A DNA stretch of 39,986 nucleotides from Ruminococcus sp. GTDB lineage: Bacteria > Bacillota > Clostridia > Lachnospirales > Lachnospiraceae. Where the stretch lies: contig JAHHTL010000020.1 in NCBI GenBank assembly GCA_020024635.1, positions 1-39,986 on the forward strand. The letters are read 5' to 3'. Shown piece after piece: positions 8,569-17,614 of this stretch (its first letter is position 1; every line of letters starts with the position of its first letter). The notes under the pieces are model-generated. The model saw nothing but the letters and a program-made list of their open reading frames with translations. It made no database searches and had not been told where the DNA came from. A program made the translations under genes and the position numbers.

Positions 8569-9020
8569 AATGTCTCTTCCTCCTTGTCATATAACTCCAC
8601 AATTAACTTTACTCCAGAAATTTCTACTACTTTTGCCAACATACCTGGTTCCATTACATCTTCATCTTTTTTGGCTCTTACTGTCCATTCAATTCCATTC
8701 ACTACAGCCACTCCTGTTTGCGCCAAATTGTCTACCTTCTCTGTAATCTTCACAATCTTTCCTTGCATACTGTCATAATTTGTACGAACATGTTTTGCAT
8801 TAACATACTTAACTGCGAATGGTCTTGTAAACACAAGAAGTGTGAACGAAGCAATGAAAAATGCTGCCACTTGCCACAAAAGATCTAATCCAATCACACT
8901 AAATAACATCGCCAGCAATGCTCCTACTGCCAGCCAGATTGTAGTTAGACCTACTGTTGCAAATTCAATTGCAAGGAACACAATAAATAGCACAAGCCAT
9001 ATCATCGCGTCCTTTTCCAT
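8565..9020 (-). CDS. NfeD-like membrane protein
   Basis: A 151-residue short-form NfeD protein. Two or three hydrophobic helices fill residues about 6-75 (MIWLVLFIVFLAIEF, then LLWQVAAFFIASFTLLVF). A soluble OB-fold follows (about 90-145: GKIVKITEKVDNL, VVNGIEWTVRA, VVEISGVKLIVELY). The ClpP-like protease domain of long NfeD proteins is absent. Short NfeD proteins act with the SPFH partner encoded next, with which this gene overlaps by 4 nt. GGAAGGG lies just before the ATG. Confidence 0.9.
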   Translation of the reverse strand: MEKDAMIWLVLFIVFLAIEFATVGLTTIWLAVGALLAMLFSVIGLDLLWQVAAFFIASFTLLVFTRPFAVKYVNAKHVRTNYDSMQGKIVKITEKVDNLAQTGVAVVNGIEWTVRAKKDEDVMEPGMLAKVVEISGVKLIVELYDKEEETL

Positions 9021-9084
9021 ATCGTCCCTTCCTTTCTATCTTTTGTATAGTTTTTTATAATGTAAGACATTCTATAAAAATGTC

Positions 9085-10023
9085 TTAATTATCCAAATCA
9101 AATAACGGTGTGGAAAGATAACGTTCCCCTGTATCTGGAAGCACCGCAACAATAGTTTTTCCTTTATTTTCCTCTTGTTTTGCCAAAGTAATTGCTGTGT
9201 ATAGAGCCGCACCAGAACTAATCCCAACTAAGATTCCTTCTCGATGTGCCAAAAGTTGGGAAATAGCGTAAGCATCTTCCTCTTCTACTTGAACCACTTG
9301 ATCAATCACGTCTGTATCAAGAATTTCCGGCACAAATCCAGCTCCAATCCCTTGCAATCCATGTGGTCCTGCTGCTTTTCCAGAAAGAACTGCAGATTTT
9401 GCCGGCTCAACTGCCACAATCTGTATCCCTTTCTTTTGTTCTTTTAAATATCTTCCAACTCCGGTAATGGTCCCGCCAGTCCCAGCTCCTGCTACAAAAA
9501 TATCAACACAACCATCTGTATCTTCCCAAATCTCTGGTCCGGTAGTCTCATAATGAGCTTGCGGATTTTCTGGATTTACAAACTGTCCCAATACAATCGC
9601 ATTGTCTCGTTCTTTTTCCAGCTCTTCTGCTTTAGAAATTGCTCCCGCCATCCCTTTCTTTCCTTCTGTTAACACGATCTGTGCGCCATACCCTAGTAAA
9701 AGTTTTCTTCTTTCCACGCTCATAGTCTCTGGCATAACGAAAATTGCATGGTATCCTTTCGCTGCCGCTACCGCAGCAAGTCCAATTCCTGTATTTCCAC
9801 TAGTGGGTTCTATTATGGTAGCACCTGGCCCAATTTTTCCTATCTTTTCTGCATGTTCTATCATTCGAAGCGCTACGCGGTCCTTGACGCTTCCTGCAGG
9901 ATTGAAGTATTCCAATTTTACAAGAACTCTTGCCTTAAGAGACTGTTCTTCTTCAATTCTTTTCACTTCCAAAAGCGGTGTTTTTCCTATCAACTGCATA
10001 ACACTATCATATATCTTGCTCAT
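9085..10023 (-). CDS. cysK: Cysteine synthase A (O-acetylserine sulfhydrylase)
   Basis: A 312-residue PLP enzyme making cysteine from O-acetylserine and sulfide. NPAGSVKDR holds the PLP lysine (K47), TSGNTG (74-79) is the substrate loop, and GTGGTITG binds the PLP phosphate. The length is normal for CysK. The reading frame opens 6 codons earlier, but AGGAGG six bases before the ATG at 10023 fixes the start. It has its own promoter and a dyad at the predicted transcription start, suggesting sulfur-responsive control. An AAGACATT/AATGTCTT hairpin overlaps its stop codon but lacks a clear T tail. Cystathionine beta-synthase-like paralogues are a less likely alternative. Confidence 0.95.
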   Translation of the reverse strand: MSKIYDSVMQLIGKTPLLEVKRIEEEQSLKARVLVKLEYFNPAGSVKDRVALRMIEHAEKIGKIGPGATIIEPTSGNTGIGLAAVAAAKGYHAIFVMPETMSVERRKLLLGYGAQIVLTEGKKGMAGAISKAEELEKERDNAIVLGQFVNPENPQAHYETTGPEIWEDTDGCVDIFVAGAGTGGTITGVGRYLKEQKKGIQIVAVEPAKSAVLSGKAAGPHGLQGIGAGFVPEILDTDVIDQVVQVEEEDAYAISQLLAHREGILVGISSGAALYTAITLAKQEENKGKTIVAVLPDTGERYLSTPLFDLDN

Positions 10024-10048
10024 ATCATTCCTCCTGCCCATTCTAATT

Positions 10049-10073
10049 TATGCAGTAGAATAAATTCTGCATA
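10049..10073. promoter_or_regulatory. Dyad at the cysK transcription start (operator or leader hairpin)
   Basis: TATGCAG and CTGCATA form a perfect 7-bp inverted repeat around an 11-nt centre, and AGAATAAATTCT within it is a near-complete inner dyad. It covers the predicted +1 region of cysK, so it could be a repressor site or a hairpin at the 5' end of the mRNA. No specific regulator can be named. Confidence 0.4.
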
Positions 10074-10078
10074 TTCTT

Positions 10079-10107
10079 ATAATAAACAAAAATGTAACAA
10101 AATACAA
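10079..10107 (-). promoter_or_regulatory. cysK promoter
   Basis: On the minus strand, TTGTAT (10102-10107), a 17-nt spacer and TATTAT (10079-10084). The predicted start is near 10072, about 50 nt before the cysK ATG. Confidence 0.6.
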
Positions 10108-10193
10108 TCCTTCTTTTTCAAAACAAAAATTTTTTCTTATTCGACAAATTTCAACTTTCTTTGTATGGTATTACAAAAGACAGCCGAAATACA

Positions 10194-10222
10194 TTGACTT
10201 TCTTTAGTAAATATGCTAACCT
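10194..10222 (+). promoter_or_regulatory. Candidate promoter of the cold-shock gene
   Basis: TTGACT (10194-10199), a 17-nt spacer and TAACCT (10217-10222), the latter preceded by TGC as in an extended -10. It gives a leader of about 65 nt that contains the hairpin at 10234-10251. Confidence 0.5.
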
Positions 10223-10233
10223 TACAGGGTGTC

Positions 10234-10251
10234 GTGTATTACAAAATACAC
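10234..10251 (+). promoter_or_regulatory. Hairpin in the cold-shock gene leader
   Basis: GTGTATT-ACAA-AATACAC is a perfect 7-bp stem with a tetraloop near the 5' end of the predicted leader, about 40 nt before the ATG. Csp leaders in other bacteria fold in a temperature-dependent way. Whether this one does is inference. Confidence 0.4.
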
Positions 10252-10292
10252 TTCACTTTAAATTTATTTTTTTCAATATGGAGGGTAACACA

Positions 10293-10490
10293 ATGACAGG
10301 TACAGTAAAATGGTTTGACAATGCGAAAGGTTATGGATTCATCTCTGATGCAGAAGGAAATGACATCTTCGTACACTACTCTGGATTAGTAATGGATGGA
10401 TACAAATCTTTAGAAGAAGGCCAGGCTGTTGAATTCGAAGTAACAGAAGGCGCTAAAGGACCTCAGGCAGTAAACGTAGTAAAACTTTAA
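10293..10490 (+). CDS. Cold-shock protein, CspA/CspB family
   Basis: A 65-residue single cold-shock domain, a nucleic-acid chaperone that binds single-stranded RNA and DNA. It has RNP1 KGYGFI (12-17) and RNP2 DIFVHY (28-33), and the start MTGTVKWFDNAKGYGFI is typical. The frame is open further upstream (10161), but GGAGGG at 10280-10285 and the family length place the start at 10293. It is monocistronic, with its own promoter and a strong terminator shared with glyA. Confidence 0.97.
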   Translation: MTGTVKWFDNAKGYGFISDAEGNDIFVHYSGLVMDGYKSLEEGQAVEFEVTEGAKGPQAVNVVKL

Positions 10491-10571
10491 TCACCATTTT
10501 GAACGTACTTTTATCTATATAACTCGAACCAACGTTTTAAATATTTAAAAGCTATATCATGAAATGAGATT

Positions 10572-10624
10572 AAAAAGGAAAGCTGTTGCATCACGATTTA
10601 TCGTGTGCAGCAGCTTTCCTTTTT
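10572..10624. terminator. Bidirectional intrinsic terminator between csp and glyA
   Basis: A 19-bp outer stem (AAAAAGGAAAGCTGTTGCA against TGCAGCAGCTTTCCTTTTT, one G-U pair) with an inner CACGA/TCGTG stem and a short loop. Its A and T runs let it end transcription from both the rightward csp and the leftward glyA, whose stop is 6 nt away. Confidence 0.9.
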
Positions 10625-10629
10625 ATACA

Positions 10630-11868
10630 CTAGAAAGACAACGGATACTTCTTTGTTAACTCATAGACCATACTACGTGCCTTTTCTATGTTTTTCTCAT
10701 CTTTGATCACAAGGGAAATAATTTCAGCAATCTCCTCCATGTCTTCTTCTAACATTCCACGCGTTGTGACTGCCGGAGTTCCAAGCCGAACACCACTTGT
10801 AACAAAAGGCGAACGAGGATCGTTTGGTATTGTATTTTTATTACAAGTGATATGTGCCTGATCCAATTTTTGTTCTAGTTCTTTTCCACTCATATTGTAT
10901 GCTGTAAGATCTACAAGCATCAAATGATTATCTGTTCCATCTGAAACAATTTTCACTCCTCTTTTTTGCAATCCTTTACAAAGCGCTTGTGCATTTTTTA
11001 AAATTTGATTTTGATACGCTTGAAATTCTGGTTGGAGAGCTTCTTTAAAACACACCGCTTTTGCAGCAATTATGTGCATCAAAGGTCCCCCTTGTGTTCC
11101 CGGAAAAATTGCTTTATTAAAATTAAATTTTTCGTTCATCTCCTTACTGGATAAAATCATTCCCCCTCTTGGCCCTCGAAGGGTTTTGTGAGTGGTTGTA
11201 GTAATCACATGGGCATATGGAATCGGACTTGGGTGAAGTTTGGCTGCAACAAGTCCCGCAATATGCGCCATATCTACCATAAGGTACGCCCCCACTTCAT
11301 CCGCAATTTCACGAAAACGTTTAAAATCAATTGTTCGTGCATAGGCGCTCGCTCCCGCTATGATCAATTTAGGACGATGCTCTTTTGCAAGTCTTAATAC
11401 TTCCTCATAATCAATCACACCTTGATCATTTACCCCATAAGGAATTACTTGAAAATATTTTCCTGAAATATTCACCGGAGAACCATGTGTCAAATGTCCT
11501 CCATGGGCTAAATCCATTCCTAGGACTTTATCTCCTGGCTCTAGCATGGCAAAAAATACTGCCATGTTTGCCTGTGCACCAGAATGAGGCTGCACATTCG
11601 CATACTCACAGCCAAACAATTCTTTTGCTCGTTCCCTTGCTAACCGCTCTACTACATCCACACATTGGCATCCTCCATAATACCTTTTGCCCGGATATCC
11701 TTCTGCATATTTGTTAGTCAACACACTTCCAGAAGCCTCCATAACAGCCTTGCTTACCCAATTTTCTGATGCAATTAATTCGATGTGACTATTTTGTCGT
11801 TCCCACTCTGCTTGTATTGCATTTGCAATCTCAAGATCTACATTTTTTATTGCTTCCATTTCAAACAT
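10630..11868 (-). CDS. glyA: Serine hydroxymethyltransferase
   Basis: A 412-residue PLP enzyme that converts serine and tetrahydrofolate to glycine and methylene-THF, the main source of one-carbon units for purines and thymidylate. The PLP lysine is K228 in THKTLRGPRGG. Other family blocks are IASENWVS, YAEGYPGKRYYGG and PHSGAQAN. Length is normal. AGGAGG precedes the ATG by 8 nt. It lies 86 nt after polC but has its own near-consensus promoter, so it is likely a separate unit. Confidence 0.98.
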   Translation of the reverse strand: MFEMEAIKNVDLEIANAIQAEWERQNSHIELIASENWVSKAVMEASGSVLTNKYAEGYPGKRYYGGCQCVDVVERLARERAKELFGCEYANVQPHSGAQANMAVFFAMLEPGDKVLGMDLAHGGHLTHGSPVNISGKYFQVIPYGVNDQGVIDYEEVLRLAKEHRPKLIIAGASAYARTIDFKRFREIADEVGAYLMVDMAHIAGLVAAKLHPSPIPYAHVITTTTHKTLRGPRGGMILSSKEMNEKFNFNKAIFPGTQGGPLMHIIAAKAVCFKEALQPEFQAYQNQILKNAQALCKGLQKRGVKIVSDGTDNHLMLVDLTAYNMSGKELEQKLDQAHITCNKNTIPNDPRSPFVTSGVRLGTPAVTTRGMLEEDMEEIAEIISLVIKDEKNIEKARSMVYELTKKYPLSF

Positions 11869-11920
11869 ACCTTGTCCTCCTATCGTGTATCATCCAAATT
11901 TTCATTCTATAATTTGCTGT

Positions 11921-11950
11921 ATTATAGCATATTTAAAATTCGTATGTAAA
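11921..11950 (-). promoter_or_regulatory. glyA promoter
   Basis: On the minus strand, TTTACA (11945-11950), an 18-nt spacer and a perfect TATAAT (11921-11926) with an extended TGC before it. It lies in the 86-nt gap after polC, with a leader of about 45 nt. Confidence 0.75.
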
Positions 11951-11954
11951 GCAG

Positions 11955-14900
11955 TTAGAAATCAAACAAGGAAAGTTGATTGCTTTCTGGAAGATCTCCA
12001 AAAAGTCCGAGATCTTTCATAAAGTCCACCACTGTTTTGCTGACTTTGGTGCGTTGCCTAAAATCATCCAAAGACAGATATGGTCCATCTTTCGCCGCCT
12101 CTTCTACTGCTTCTGCTGCTTTTTCCCCCATACCTTCAATACTAGATAATGGTGGCATAAGTTTACCCTGGATAATTTGGAATTTTTTAGCTTTTGCCTT
12201 GTATATATCTAGTGGTAAAAATTCAAAACCTCGCGCATACATCTCTTGGACAATTTTCATATCCTTTAATACATCTTGCTCCTTATTGCTAAGAGTCGCA
12301 CTTCTCTTTTTATAATCTTGCATGTAATAGTCTAATTTATCTTTTCCCTGACACATAATTTCATATGAAAAAGCATTGGCACGTATTCCAAAATAGGCAC
12401 CATAATAAGCCAATGGATAATTAATCTTACAATAAGCAATTCGATACGCCATCATAACATATGCTGCCGCATGTGCCTTCGGGAACATATATTTGATCAA
12501 CTTACAAGACCAAATATACCAATCTGGAACTCCTTTTTCCTTCATTGCTTCTTCCCACTCTGGCTTTAATCCCTTTCCCTTTCTTACACTTTCCATAATC
12601 GTAAATGACAATGCACTATCTACCCCTTTATTAATCAGGTAGATCATAATATCGTCTCGTGTACAGATACAGGTGGAAATCGTTGCTTTTCCTGACTTAA
12701 CTAATTCCTGAGCATTTCCTACCCACACATCAGTTCCATGAGATAACCCAGAAATACGAATCAGATCTGATAATGAGGTAGGTTTTGCATCCTGCACCAT
12801 CTGAATTACGAAATCCGTTCCAAATTCTGGTATTCCAAGACATCCTAATTTACACCCGCCAATATCTTCTGGTTTGATTCCCAACGCAGATGTGTCATGA
12901 AACAAAGACAAAACTTTTTCATCATCTAATGGAATTTTTGTTGCATCAAATGGATGCTCTTCATTGTATTCATTCTCCAATGCATCCGAAGTAATATACT
13001 CTTCCAAAGTTCGAATCATGGTAGGATCATCGTGTCCTAATATATCCAGTTTCAAAAGGTTATGATCAATGGAGTGATAATCAAAATGGGTGGTGATAAT
13101 ATCTGATGTCATGTCATTAGCAGGGTGCTGAATTGGTGTAAATTCATTGATATCATGCCCATGTGGGAGTACTACAATTCCTCCCGGATGCTGCCCCGTG
13201 CTACGTCGAATTCCCGTACACCCTTCCGAGACTCGTTCAATCTCACATCTTCTCTTTCTTTGACCACGTTCTTCGTAATAATTTTTTACATATCCATAGG
13301 CAGTTTTCTCGGCTAATGTGCCAATAGTACCTGCTTTAAATGTATGCCCTTCTCCAAAAATAACTTCTGTATATTTGTGTGCTTTTGCTTGATAATCTCC
13401 TGAAAAGTTAAGGTCAATATCCGGTTCCTTATCCCCTTTAAATCCGAGGAACGTTTCAAAAGGAATATCAAACCCTGCTTTCACTAATTTTTCTCCACAT
13501 ACCGGACAGTTTTTATCTGGCATATCATAACCACATCCGCCAGCATAGGCTTTTACTTCATCGGAATCAAACTCATTATAATGACAATTTGAACAATAAT
13601 AGTGCGGGCTTAAAGGATTTACTTCTGTAATTCCTGACATTGTAGCAACAAAGGAGGAACCTACTGAACCTCTTGATCCTACCAGATATCCATCTTCATT
13701 GGATTTCCAAACTAATTTTTGGGCAATAATATACATTACAGAGTACCCGTTTGATATAATGGAATTCAATTCCTTTTCCAGTCTTGCAGATACAGGCTCC
13801 GGAAGATTGTCCCCATAAACCTCATGTGCTTTCTCATAACAAATATCCCTTAAATCCTGTTCTGAATTCTCGATCACGGGTGGACATTTATTTGGATTAA
13901 CCGGAGAAATTTTTTCAATCATATCGCAAATTTTATTTGGATTATCGATAACAACCTCTTTTGCTTTTGCTGATCCTAAATATTCAAATTCATCCAGCAT
14001 CTCTTGCGTCGTGCGTAAATACAAAGGTGCCTGATTATCCGCATCTTTAAATCCTTTACCCGCCATAATAATTCTACGATATACTTCATCTTCTGGATCA
14101 AGAAAATGAACATCACAAGTAGCAACTACAGGTTTTCTAAACTTTTCTCCTAAACGAATGATTTTTCTATTAATTTCTTGTAAATCTTCATCACTTTGAA
14201 CCTGAGGGATTTTTTCACTTTCGATCATAAATCTATTATTCCCGATCGGTTGAATTTCATAATAATCGTAAAATTCAGCAAGTCTTGCTATTTCTTTGGA
14301 TGGCTTGTTTTCAAGGACTGCTTTATACAGTTCTCCTGCTTCGCAGGCACTTCCTAGGATGAGGCCATCTCGATATTGGTTTAGCAAACTTTTTGGAATC
14401 CTTGGTCTTCTCGAATAATACACTAAATTGGAAGCAGAAATTAATTTGTAAAGATTAAATCTTCCTGTATCATTTTTAATTAGAAGAATAATATGATAGG
14501 TCGGCATTTTCATAATGGCATTAGGATTTGTTTCTCCAAATTTATTTAACTCTCCTAATGTCTGAACTCCTGCATCTTTTAGCATAACAATAAACTTTTC
14601 AAATATTTCCGCTGTCGCCGCAGCATCATCCACCGCACGATGATGATTTTCTAAAGAAATACCCAAAGCCTTTGCAACCACATTTAATTTATATTTTGAT
14701 AATGTCGGTAACAAGATCCTTGCAATTGCAACAGTATCCACAGATACAAATTTGTGTTCAATTCCCATTCGTTCACAATTTTGTTCAATAAATCCTACAT
14801 CAAATCCTGCATTATGTGCAACTAATATTCCATCCCCTACAAACGCAAGAAATTCAGGAAGAATCTCTTCGATTTCTGGAGAACCCATTACCATTTCATC

Positions 14901-16457
14901 TGTAATGGTTGTCAGTTTTGTGATTGCAAAAGGAATGGGGCGCCTTGGATTGACAAAGGTACTAAATTTATCGACGATTCTTCCCTGTTCTACTTTTACC
15001 GCTCCAATTTCGATAATACGGTCATTAATTGCACTAAATCCAGTTGTTTCTAAATCAAAAACGATATATGTTTCATCCAAACTTTGATTTCCACCATTTA
15101 CCGCAATATCTGTTAAATCATCAACCACATATCCTTCTACACCATAGATTACTTTGAAAGGATCTTCTTTCGGGAGCCGTTCAATAAAATGATTTGCATC
15201 GGGGAATGCCTGCGTTACCCCGTGATCCGTAATTGCAATTGCCGGATGCCCCCAGTCATGTGCCCGCTTTACAATATCAGAAACTTCTGAAACACCATCC
15301 ATATCGCTCATTTTGGTGTGACAATGAAGTTCCACTCGTTTTTTAGGACTAAGATCTTTTCGTGAAACTGTAAAATCTGCTGCTTTTTTTATCCCCGTTA
15401 CTGAGCCGATCGTCAATTCTCCATCATACTTGTCAATGGTGGTAACCCCTTTTATTTTAACAAATGCTCCTTTTTTTAATTCTGCTAAAAGCTCTGGGAG
15501 TTGTTCATTTCTCGTAAACATTTTAACCATGATCGTGTCCGTAAAATCTGTAACAGCAAACATGAGAATCGATTTTTCATTACGGATTTCTCTTGCTTCA
15601 AACTGAATAATTTTTCCACAAATGGTAATCTCCCCCATCTCCGTAACGACCTGATCCAATGCAATCGTTTGATCTTCAAACGTTCTTCCGAAAATAAGAC
15701 TAGGATCATCTCCTTGCTTCAACGGACGAATATAATCTTTCTTAAATTCTTTCTTTTTAAATTCTTTCTTTTGGACATTTCCATTACCTTTTGAAGTTTC
15801 TCCTCTATTTTTTTGCCCATTTCCAGACTCTTCTTTTGACTCTTCTTTTGTTTCGGAAACCAAACTGTGATGACGCTCAAAGATTGCATTAATCTGATTT
15901 TGAATAATCTGGTCATCGAAAGCATCTTCTTTTGAAGCAAAAGGAACGCAGGACATCTGGATATCTACTGGAATTTTAAATCGCTCATCGTATATCTCAT
16001 GTAACAATTCTAAAATTTTTTCTTGCTTTCCCTTCGACACTATACTGTCTGGAACCTGAATAGAGAGTACATTTTCTTTCGGATAATGAATCTTTGATTT
16101 TTCAAACATATTTGCTGCAAGAACGCTCTCCCTTGCAAGTTCCTCGCAAATACTCTCTTTATATTCTTCCATAAGTGTCATCGCATTGTACTGCTCCGAC
16201 AAATGGTAATTTTCAACAACGACAATTTGTATTTGCATATTTGCAAAAAGTTGCTTTTGAATTAACCCTTCTATTTTCCAAATTTGCTTTTTTTTAATCA
16301 GATGTTTACTTAATATGTGAATTCGTAACACTTCTCTTTTTGAATTTGTGGTAATTTTCATCACTTCCACAGTTTCAAATAGCATTTGAATTTCATCATC
16401 CACCTTTAGGGTAGGAAATGCCGAAAAAAAGTTTTTTGCTTGCTCTATTCTTTCCAA
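11955..16457 (-). CDS. polC: DNA polymerase III alpha subunit, PolC type
   Basis: The main replicative polymerase of Firmicutes, 1500 residues. Order: N-terminal domain; a Lys/Glu-rich low-complexity linker (about 200-245, with KKEFK repeated); OB domain (about 275-355); a PHP domain beginning at about 374 (ELHCHTKMSDMDGVSE), split by an inserted DnaQ-like 3'-5' exonuclease (DLETTG, 468-473); a Cys-rich zinc segment (CSNCHYNEF, CPVCGEK); the polymerase palm with PDIDLNFSGDYQ; and C-terminal HhH/beta-clamp regions ending in QLSLFDF, a likely clamp-binding motif. It starts at TTG: AGGAG lies 8 nt upstream and no better start is near. It overlaps the ispG stop by 13 nt, so it is translationally coupled to ispG. 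Confidence 0.98.
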   Translation of the reverse strand: MERIEQAKNFFSAFPTLKVDDEIQMLFETVEVMKITTNSKREVLRIHILSKHLIKKKQIWKIEGLIQKQLFANMQIQIVVVENYHLSEQYNAMTLMEEYKESICEELARESVLAANMFEKSKIHYPKENVLSIQVPDSIVSKGKQEKILELLHEIYDERFKIPVDIQMSCVPFASKEDAFDDQIIQNQINAIFERHHSLVSETKEESKEESGNGQKNRGETSKGNGNVQKKEFKKKEFKKDYIRPLKQGDDPSLIFGRTFEDQTIALDQVVTEMGEITICGKIIQFEAREIRNEKSILMFAVTDFTDTIMVKMFTRNEQLPELLAELKKGAFVKIKGVTTIDKYDGELTIGSVTGIKKAADFTVSRKDLSPKKRVELHCHTKMSDMDGVSEVSDIVKRAHDWGHPAIAITDHGVTQAFPDANHFIERLPKEDPFKVIYGVEGYVVDDLTDIAVNGGNQSLDETYIVFDLETTGFSAINDRIIEIGAVKVEQGRIVDKFSTFVNPRRPIPFAITKLTTITDEMVMGSPEIEEILPEFLAFVGDGILVAHNAGFDVGFIEQNCERMGIEHKFVSVDTVAIARILLPTLSKYKLNVVAKALGISLENHHRAVDDAAATAEIFEKFIVMLKDAGVQTLGELNKFGETNPNAIMKMPTYHIILLIKNDTGRFNLYKLISASNLVYYSRRPRIPKSLLNQYRDGLILGSACEAGELYKAVLENKPSKEIARLAEFYDYYEIQPIGNNRFMIESEKIPQVQSDEDLQEINRKIIRLGEKFRKPVVATCDVHFLDPEDEVYRRIIMAGKGFKDADNQAPLYLRTTQEMLDEFEYLGSAKAKEVVIDNPNKICDMIEKISPVNPNKCPPVIENSEQDLRDICYEKAHEVYGDNLPEPVSARLEKELNSIISNGYSVMYIIAQKLVWKSNEDGYLVGSRGSVGSSFVATMSGITEVNPLSPHYYCSNCHYNEFDSDEVKAYAGGCGYDMPDKNCPVCGEKLVKAGFDIPFETFLGFKGDKEPDIDLNFSGDYQAKAHKYTEVIFGEGHTFKAGTIGTLAEKTAYGYVKNYYEERGQRKRRCEIERVSEGCTGIRRSTGQHPGGIVVLPHGHDINEFTPIQHPANDMTSDIITTHFDYHSIDHNLLKLDILGHDDPTMIRTLEEYITSDALENEYNEEHPFDATKIPLDDEKVLSLFHDTSALGIKPEDIGGCKLGCLGIPEFGTDFVIQMVQDAKPTSLSDLIRISGLSHGTDVWVGNAQELVKSGKATISTCICTRDDIMIYLINKGVDSALSFTIMESVRKGKGLKPEWEEAMKEKGVPDWYIWSCKLIKYMFPKAHAAAYVMMAYRIAYCKINYPLAYYGAYFGIRANAFSYEIMCQGKDKLDYYMQDYKKRSATLSNKEQDVLKDMKIVQEMYARGFEFLPLDIYKAKAKKFQIIQGKLMPPLSSIEGMGEKAAEAVEEAAKDGPYLSLDDFRQRTKVSKTVVDFMKDLGLFGDLPESNQLSLFDF

Positions 16458-17506
16458 TTTAATAACTCCTGACGCAATGTTTCAAGAAGTTCTTCTTCTT
16501 TTACTTTCTTTATAATTTCCCCTTTTTTTATTAGAAGACCTTCACCAATCCCACCTGCTATTCCAATATCAGCTTCTTTCGCCTCTCCTGGACCATTTAC
16601 AACACAACCCATCACCGCAACTTTGATATTAAGTGGAATATCCGCAACCATCGTCTCCACTTTATTGGCAAGTTCAATCAAATTAATCTTTGTTCGTCCA
16701 CAAGTCGGACATGAAACTACTTCAATCCCTCCAGTTCGAAATCCCAATGTTTTGAGAATCAATCGTGCGGTCTTTACTTCTTCGATGGGATCTCCTGTCA
16801 AAGATACGCGAATGGTATTGCCAATTCCCGCATTTAAAAGAATCCCCAGTCCTACAGAAGATTTAATGTTTCCTGAATAAAGCGTTCCTGCTTCCGTAAT
16901 TCCAACATGTAGTGGGTAAGAACATTGTCTGGCTATCATTTCATGTGCTTTCACGCACATCATTACATCCGATGATTTGATACTAACAACCAAATTATAA
17001 TATCCCATCTCTTCAATCATATGCACTTTATCAAGAGCACTCTCTACGATTCCCTGTGCAGTAACTCCGCCATATTTTTCCACCAGATTTTTTTCCAATG
17101 ATCCACTGTTTACCCCTACTCGAATTGGAACATTATATTCTTTTGCTTTCTGTACCACTGCCCGAAGTCTGTCCTCACTTCCTATATTTCCTGGATTGAT
17201 TCGAATCTTGTCGGCCCCATTTTCAATAGCCGCAATGGCAAGGCGATAATCAAAATGAATATCTGCAACCAGAGGAATGTGTATTTGTTTCTTGATTTCT
17301 TTTAATGCAAATGCAGCTTCCATTGTAGGAACTGCGCACCGGATAATCTGGCATCCTGCTGCTTCCAAGGCAAGAATTTGCTTTACTGTAGCAGTTATAT
17401 CCTCTGTCTTTGTGTTTGTCATAGACTGAATGGCAATCGGATAATGTCCTCCGATCCACACATCTCCTATTTGAATTTCTTTCGTCTTTTCTCGTAATGT
17501 TCCCAC
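16445..17506 (-). CDS. ispG: 4-hydroxy-3-methylbut-2-enyl diphosphate synthase
   Basis: The Fe-S enzyme of the MEP isoprenoid pathway that turns MEcPP into HMBPP. Fe-S ligands are in SCPTCGRTKINL and MGCVVNGPGE, and the TIM-barrel N-terminus shows IAIQSMTNTKTEDI and VADIHFDYRLA. The start chosen is GTG at 17506 (353 residues), because AAAGGAG sits 7 nt before it; the frame itself opens 15 codons earlier at 17551. In many relatives ispG follows dxr and rseP and precedes polC. Here polC follows, but upstream lies an unrelated divergent regulator, and ispG has its own consensus promoter. Confidence 0.97.
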   Translation of the reverse strand: MGTLREKTKEIQIGDVWIGGHYPIAIQSMTNTKTEDITATVKQILALEAAGCQIIRCAVPTMEAAFALKEIKKQIHIPLVADIHFDYRLAIAAIENGADKIRINPGNIGSEDRLRAVVQKAKEYNVPIRVGVNSGSLEKNLVEKYGGVTAQGIVESALDKVHMIEEMGYYNLVVSIKSSDVMMCVKAHEMIARQCSYPLHVGITEAGTLYSGNIKSSVGLGILLNAGIGNTIRVSLTGDPIEEVKTARLILKTLGFRTGGIEVVSCPTCGRTKINLIELANKVETMVADIPLNIKVAVMGCVVNGPGEAKEADIGIAGGIGEGLLIKKGEIIKKVKEEELLETLRQELLNWKE

Positions 17507-17551
17507 GTAAATTCTCCTTTCTATCACCAACTGATCTATTTCTACAGACAC

Positions 17552-17579
17552 AATAAACAGGGATTTTTCCCTGTTTATT
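17552..17579. promoter_or_regulatory. Perfect inverted repeat in the ispG leader
   Basis: AATAAACAGGGA-TTTT-TCCCTGTTTATT: 12-bp perfect arms with a 4-nt loop, about 45 nt upstream of the chosen ispG start and inside the predicted transcript. It lacks a T tract on the minus strand, so it is not a standard terminator. It may be an mRNA hairpin or a protein-binding operator. Confidence 0.5.
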
Positions 17580-17614
17580 CCTAAATTTCATGTAATGAAG
17601 TTCCTTTATCCCAT

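Noticed and set aside
9064..9086. AAGACATT/AATGTCTT hairpin over the cysK stop, considered as a terminator
   Set aside because: The sequence after it on the minus strand is A-rich instead of T-rich and the stem is short. I mention it only in the cysK entry.
9748..10197. A 149-codon rightward frame opposite cysK and its promoter
   Set aside because: It is antisense to conserved cysK sequence, rich in Cys, Phe and Tyr like random frames, and has no ribosome binding site.
17250..17591. A 113-codon leftward frame starting inside the ispG leader and overlapping ispG
   Set aside because: It runs in another frame through the conserved ispG start region, has a poorly spaced ribosome binding site and no recognisable domain. 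Best read as a shadow frame.
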